Source: Caldicellulosiruptor obsidiansis OB47 (lineage in GTDB: Bacteria; Bacillota; Thermoanaerobacteria; Caldicellulosiruptorales; Caldicellulosiruptoraceae). From it: a DNA stretch of 64,000 nucleotides. Positions 61,304-64,000 of this stretch are shown piece by piece (position 1 is the stretch's first letter; the number at the start of each line of letters is the position of its first letter). The stretch is taken from contig NC_014392.1 in NCBI RefSeq assembly GCF_000145215.1, positions 427,501-491,500 on the forward strand. The letters are read 5' to 3'. Below the pieces are notes generated by a model, which was given only the letters and a program-made list of their open reading frames with translations, was not told where the DNA came from and did not search any database. The position numbers were made by a program, and so were the translations under genes.

Positions 61304-62539
61304 ATGAGTAATAATTCGAAAAACCAATTTACATCGGCGACAATTTTGATAATCATATTTGGTATTATCAGTATGTTAGGTGATGTAATTTATGAAACTG
61401 CAAGGAGTGCCAACAGCCAGTATTTAAATTTATTGGGCGTTAGTGCAGCTCAAGTCGGACTGGTATTTGGTATTGGAGAGTTCTTAGGGTATTTTCTGAG
61501 GCTTGTTGCAGGAAGCTTGTCTGATAAGAGCGGTAAACACTGGATTTTTATGTTCCTGGGCTATGGTATGCTACTGGTTGTACCTCTGATGGGATTTTCT
61601 ATGAACTGGAAAATTCTCTTTGTGCTGATTTTAATGGAACGAATAGGAAAAGCATTGCGCAGTCCAGCAAAGGATACTATTCTTTCTTGTGTTGCAGAAA
61701 AAGAAGCTGGTGTTGGATTTGCCTTCGGTCTTCAGGAAGCTCTGGATCAAATAGGAGCTTTTATTGGTCCTCTTATTTTGACTATGTTTTTTCATTTTTC
61801 AGGGAAGAATGGAATTACCCAGTATCAGTTGGGATATAAATCATTATTTATTCCGTTTGTGATCCTAATGTTATTTTTGATATATGCATATGGAAAGATT
61901 AAACGAGAAAATCTTATTCCTGCAGGTATAAAAAAGGATTTTCATACAGAGCGCCTTAAACCGATTTTTTGGATCTATACAGCTTTTACATTTTTCTGTA
62001 CATTGGGATTTGTCAATTTTAGTACAATAGGTTACCACCTGAAAGCTAAAAACTTGATGTCAGATGAAAGTATAACCTTGCTTTATTCAATAGCTATGGT
62101 TGTTGATGCTGTTACAGCGCTGCTTATCGGAAAGGCTTATGATCGACTGAAAGTTAAAACAGAAAATAAAACCGGTGGTCTTTTAGTTTTGATGGCAATT
62201 CCGTTTCTGACATTGTTGTTACCATTTTTGACATTGAGCAATTCGGCAGTGCTTATTGTTATTGGGATGATTATTTTTGGCATAGTTATGGGAACACATG
62301 AAACTGTTATGCGCTCTGCCATTGCCGATATTACACCATTTTATAAACGTGGTACCGGGTATGGAATATTTAATACCAGTTATGGTTTAGCTTTGCTTGG
62401 CGGAGCAGCATTGATGGGTCTGTTTTATGATATGAATATGATAAAGATTATAATTGCTATCACTTGTATTACTGAATTGATTGCTATTATCCTATATTTC
62501 AAAATGAACAATATGGTAAGAAACAGCAATCAAGTATAG
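61304..62539 (+). CDS. Major facilitator superfamily transporter
   Basis: The 411-residue protein has about 12 membrane helices in two halves. Landmarks are YFLRLVAGSLSDKSGKHW (the GxLsDrxGrr-type loop 2-3 motif), ERIGKALRSPAKDTILS and GTGYGIFNTSYGLALLGGAALMG. The PAKD/ALR motif is typical of MFS_1 proteins near drug or metabolite exporters. Substrate is unknown. It follows the IS607 element by a short gap (ATG 61304) and may use a promoter within it, as its own promoter could not be made out. Confidence 0.88.
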   Translation: MSNNSKNQFTSATILIIIFGIISMLGDVIYETARSANSQYLNLLGVSAAQVGLVFGIGEFLGYFLRLVAGSLSDKSGKHWIFMFLGYGMLLVVPLMGFSMNWKILFVLILMERIGKALRSPAKDTILSCVAEKEAGVGFAFGLQEALDQIGAFIGPLILTMFFHFSGKNGITQYQLGYKSLFIPFVILMLFLIYAYGKIKRENLIPAGIKKDFHTERLKPIFWIYTAFTFFCTLGFVNFSTIGYHLKAKNLMSDESITLLYSIAMVVDAVTALLIGKAYDRLKVKTENKTGGLLVLMAIPFLTLLLPFLTLSNSAVLIVIGMIIFGIVMGTHETVMRSAIADITPFYKRGTGYGIFNTSYGLALLGGAALMGLFYDMNMIKIIIAITCITELIAIILYFKMNNMVRNSNQV

Positions 62540-62691
62540 TTTTAATTCGGTTACAAAAAATGGATTGATATATTTCTTCAGACAAGTGACTTCTAAAATG
62601 GTTTGCAAAAAATTAATTCTGTAATCTTTAAGCCATGCATAATGTGGGACTTTGTTTAAAAAAGTATGCAATTGAAGGTGGAAATTTATTG

Positions 62692-63075
62692 ATGAAAAAA
62701 AATATAAAGGGAAAAGTAAAATTATTAAAAAAGCAAATTCCGGCTATTTTTTTAGCAATGAAAAGAAGAGATACGCCTCTTTTAGCTAAGATATTTGCTT
62801 TGATTACTATTGCATATGCTTTGTCGCCAATCGACTTTGTACCAGATTTTATACCTATTTTGGGTTATCTTGATGACATAATAATACTTCCACTTTTGGT
62901 TACAATAACAATAAAACTTATACCAGATTTTATTTTAAATGAATGCCAGAAAGAGGCAGAAAATCTTTGGCAAGAAGGTAAACCAAAGAAATGGTATTAT
63001 GGTATTCCCATTATTATTTTTTGGAGCTTAATTATAGGAGTAATTATTTACAAAATTGTTGAAGGTATTAGTTAA
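62692..63075 (+). CDS. YkvA/DUF1232 family membrane protein
   Basis: The 127-residue protein has the DUF1232 signature RDTPLLAKIFALITIAYALS followed by PIDFVPDFIPILGYLDD, and a C-terminal membrane helix (about 100-120). Family function is unknown. ATG 62692 is preferred because AAGGTGG lies upstream; the frame is open to ATG 62635. It ends 18 bases before the start of the ogt gene. Confidence 0.88.
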   Translation: MKKNIKGKVKLLKKQIPAIFLAMKRRDTPLLAKIFALITIAYALSPIDFVPDFIPILGYLDDIIILPLLVTITIKLIPDFILNECQKEAENLWQEGKPKKWYYGIPIIIFWSLIIGVIIYKIVEGIS

Positions 63076-63093
63076 AAAATGGAGGAATTTAAA

Positions 63094-63576
63094 TTGAAAA
63101 TATCTATTGGCTATCTGTTATCTCCTATTGGGCTTATAAAAATTGTTGGACAAGACAATAGCATAGTATCAGTAAAGTTTGTTTCGCATAAAGATGAGGA
63201 TGAGTTAATAAGCCCTGTTATAAAGGAAGCTATTTTGCAGCTTAAAGAGTATTTTGAAGGGAAGAGAACCTCTTTTGAGCTAAAACTTCAGCTGCAAGGA
63301 ACAGAGTTTCAAAAAAGAGTTTGGAATGAACTTATAAAGATTCCTTTTGGCTGTGTGATTTCATATAAAGAGCTTGCAAAAAGAGTTGGAAAAACACAGG
63401 GGGCAAGATGTGTTGGAAATGCTGTTGGCAAAAATCCAGCTGTGATAGTTGTTCCGTGCCACAGAGTTGTAAAATCGGATTTAGCCTTGGGCGGTTTTAG
63501 CGGTGGGCTTGAAAAAAAGATTTGGCTACTTTCATATGAGGGATGGAAAATAGAAAACGGGCTTTTGATAAAGTGA
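63094..63576 (+). CDS. ogt: Methylated-DNA-protein-cysteine methyltransferase
   Basis: The 160-residue protein repairs O6-alkylguanine by transfer to its active-site Cys in VIVVPCHRVV. Other family marks are GTEFQKRVWNELIKIPFGCVISYKELA, GNAVGKNPAV and ALGGFSGGLEKKIWLL. TTG 63094 with GGAGG eight bases upstream is the likely start. ATG 63079 in the same frame lies upstream of the ribosome site. It is followed by a terminator hairpin that overlaps its last codons. Confidence 0.93.
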   Translation: MKISIGYLLSPIGLIKIVGQDNSIVSVKFVSHKDEDELISPVIKEAILQLKEYFEGKRTSFELKLQLQGTEFQKRVWNELIKIPFGCVISYKELAKRVGKTQGARCVGNAVGKNPAVIVVPCHRVVKSDLALGGFSGGLEKKIWLLSYEGWKIENGLLIK

Positions 63577-63591
63577 TTTTTCAAAAGCCCG
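63558..63591. terminator. Bidirectional terminator, overlapping the ogt 3' end
   Basis: CGGGCTTTTGA (63558-63568) and TCAAAAGCCCG (63581-63591) form a perfect 11-bp stem between convergent genes. The ogt stop codon lies in the loop. Confidence 0.8.
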
Positions 63592-63604
63592 CTTCTATTT
63601 GTAT

Positions 63605-64000
63605 TTACGAGTTTTCCTTTATATATTTCTGATAAAAATAAAAGCTGTCTTTTTTAATTCTCTTTTGAGTTTCATAATCCACATATATAATTCCAAACCT
63701 TTTTGTGTAACCCATTGCCCATTCAAAGTTGTCTATCAAAGACCACACAAAATATCCTCGCAAGTCAACTCCATTTTCAATTGCCTTTCTTGCTATTTCA
63801 AAGTGCTGTTTTAAATATTCCACCCTCTTTTGATCATGAACCCTTCCATCCTCAACTTTATCGTTATAAGCTGCACCGTTTTCTGTTATATAAATTGGGA
63901 TTTGTGGATAACTTTCCTTGATCCAAGTCAAAAGGTCAAAAAGTCCTTGTGGGAACACTTCCCAGCCCATCTCGGTATATTCTCCTTCAGGATGTTCCCA
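63605..64000 (-). CDS. GH1 beta-glucosidase/beta-glycosidase, C-terminal part
   Basis: About 131 codons lie in the window, and the frame stays open to the right edge. IPIYITENGAAYND carries the nucleophile Glu (ITENG). DLRGYFVWSLIDNFEWAMGYTKRFGIIYVDYETQKR is the usual GH1 C-terminus. The enzyme hydrolyses cellobiose-type beta-glucosides or related sugars. GH1 proteins are about 450 residues, so most of the gene lies outside the window. It is convergent with ogt. Confidence 0.93.
   Translation of the reverse strand, partial: WEHPEGEYTEMGWEVFPQGLFDLLTWIKESYPQIPIYITENGAAYNDKVEDGRVHDQKRVEYLKQHFEIARKAIENGVDLRGYFVWSLIDNFEWAMGYTKRFGIIYVDYETQKRIKKDSFYFYQKYIKENS

Overview
The window looks like a chromosomal segment of an AT-rich, thermophilic, Gram-positive-type Firmicute. 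Gene content points to the genus Caldicellulosiruptor: two GH65 disaccharide phosphorylases with a beta-phosphoglucomutase, a sugar ABC importer without its own ATPase, an SLH-anchored surface protein, a type I pullulanase, a GH1 glucosidase, and degraded IS256 and IS607-type elements. This assignment comes from recognised families and composition; no database search was run.

Layout. 1-2841: 3' part of a 23S rRNA and a 5S rRNA, the end of an rrn operon. 3.2-13.1 kb: an alpha-disaccharide utilisation locus (pgmB, GH65, solute-binding protein, two permeases, LacI regulator, and a convergent second GH65). Imported disaccharide is split by phosphate, and beta-glucose-1-phosphate is converted to glucose-6-phosphate. 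Three promoters share an AAAACAWTTC-type motif that may be the LacI operator.

13.1-22.5 kb: an accessory island and the most unusual part of the window. Three cassettes each have a common Ser/Gly/Thr-rich leader module fused to a different C-terminal domain: a GH73-type glucosaminidase, an unrecognised domain, and a GH24-type lysozyme. Each is followed by a different membrane-anchored or exported small protein. This is the arrangement expected of a polymorphic toxin/immunity array with peptidoglycan-degrading effectors. The leader carries the same reading-frame break in both complete copies, and the third copy is cut by a degenerate IS256 element. A rubrerythrin remnant and several small, partly membrane-spanning ORFs follow.

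22.6-48.7 kb: mostly housekeeping genes. These include an aldo/keto reductase; a tightly packed run (zapA, a phosphatase-superfamily metalloenzyme, U32 protein, AI-2E-type permease, ASKHA/ferredoxin protein, VTT membrane protein, CwlD-like amidase, PepV-like dipeptidase); ytaF; a sigma factor with a membrane partner; an RsbV/RsbW/SigB-like partner-switching trio; a large SLH surface protein; queD-folE2; an amidohydrolase; tsaE-tsaB-rimI; and a GGDEF/EAL protein.

48.8-64 kb: a pullulanase, a DUF58 protein, tRNA-Leu(CAA), a response regulator/HEAT/glycosyltransferase/hemerythrin group, a broken ferritin-like gene, an RlmD-type methyltransferase, an IS607-type element with decayed tnpA, intact tnpB and a structured 3' RNA end, an MFS transporter, a YkvA-like protein, an Ogt-type DNA repair protein, and the 3' end of a GH1 gene that runs off the window.
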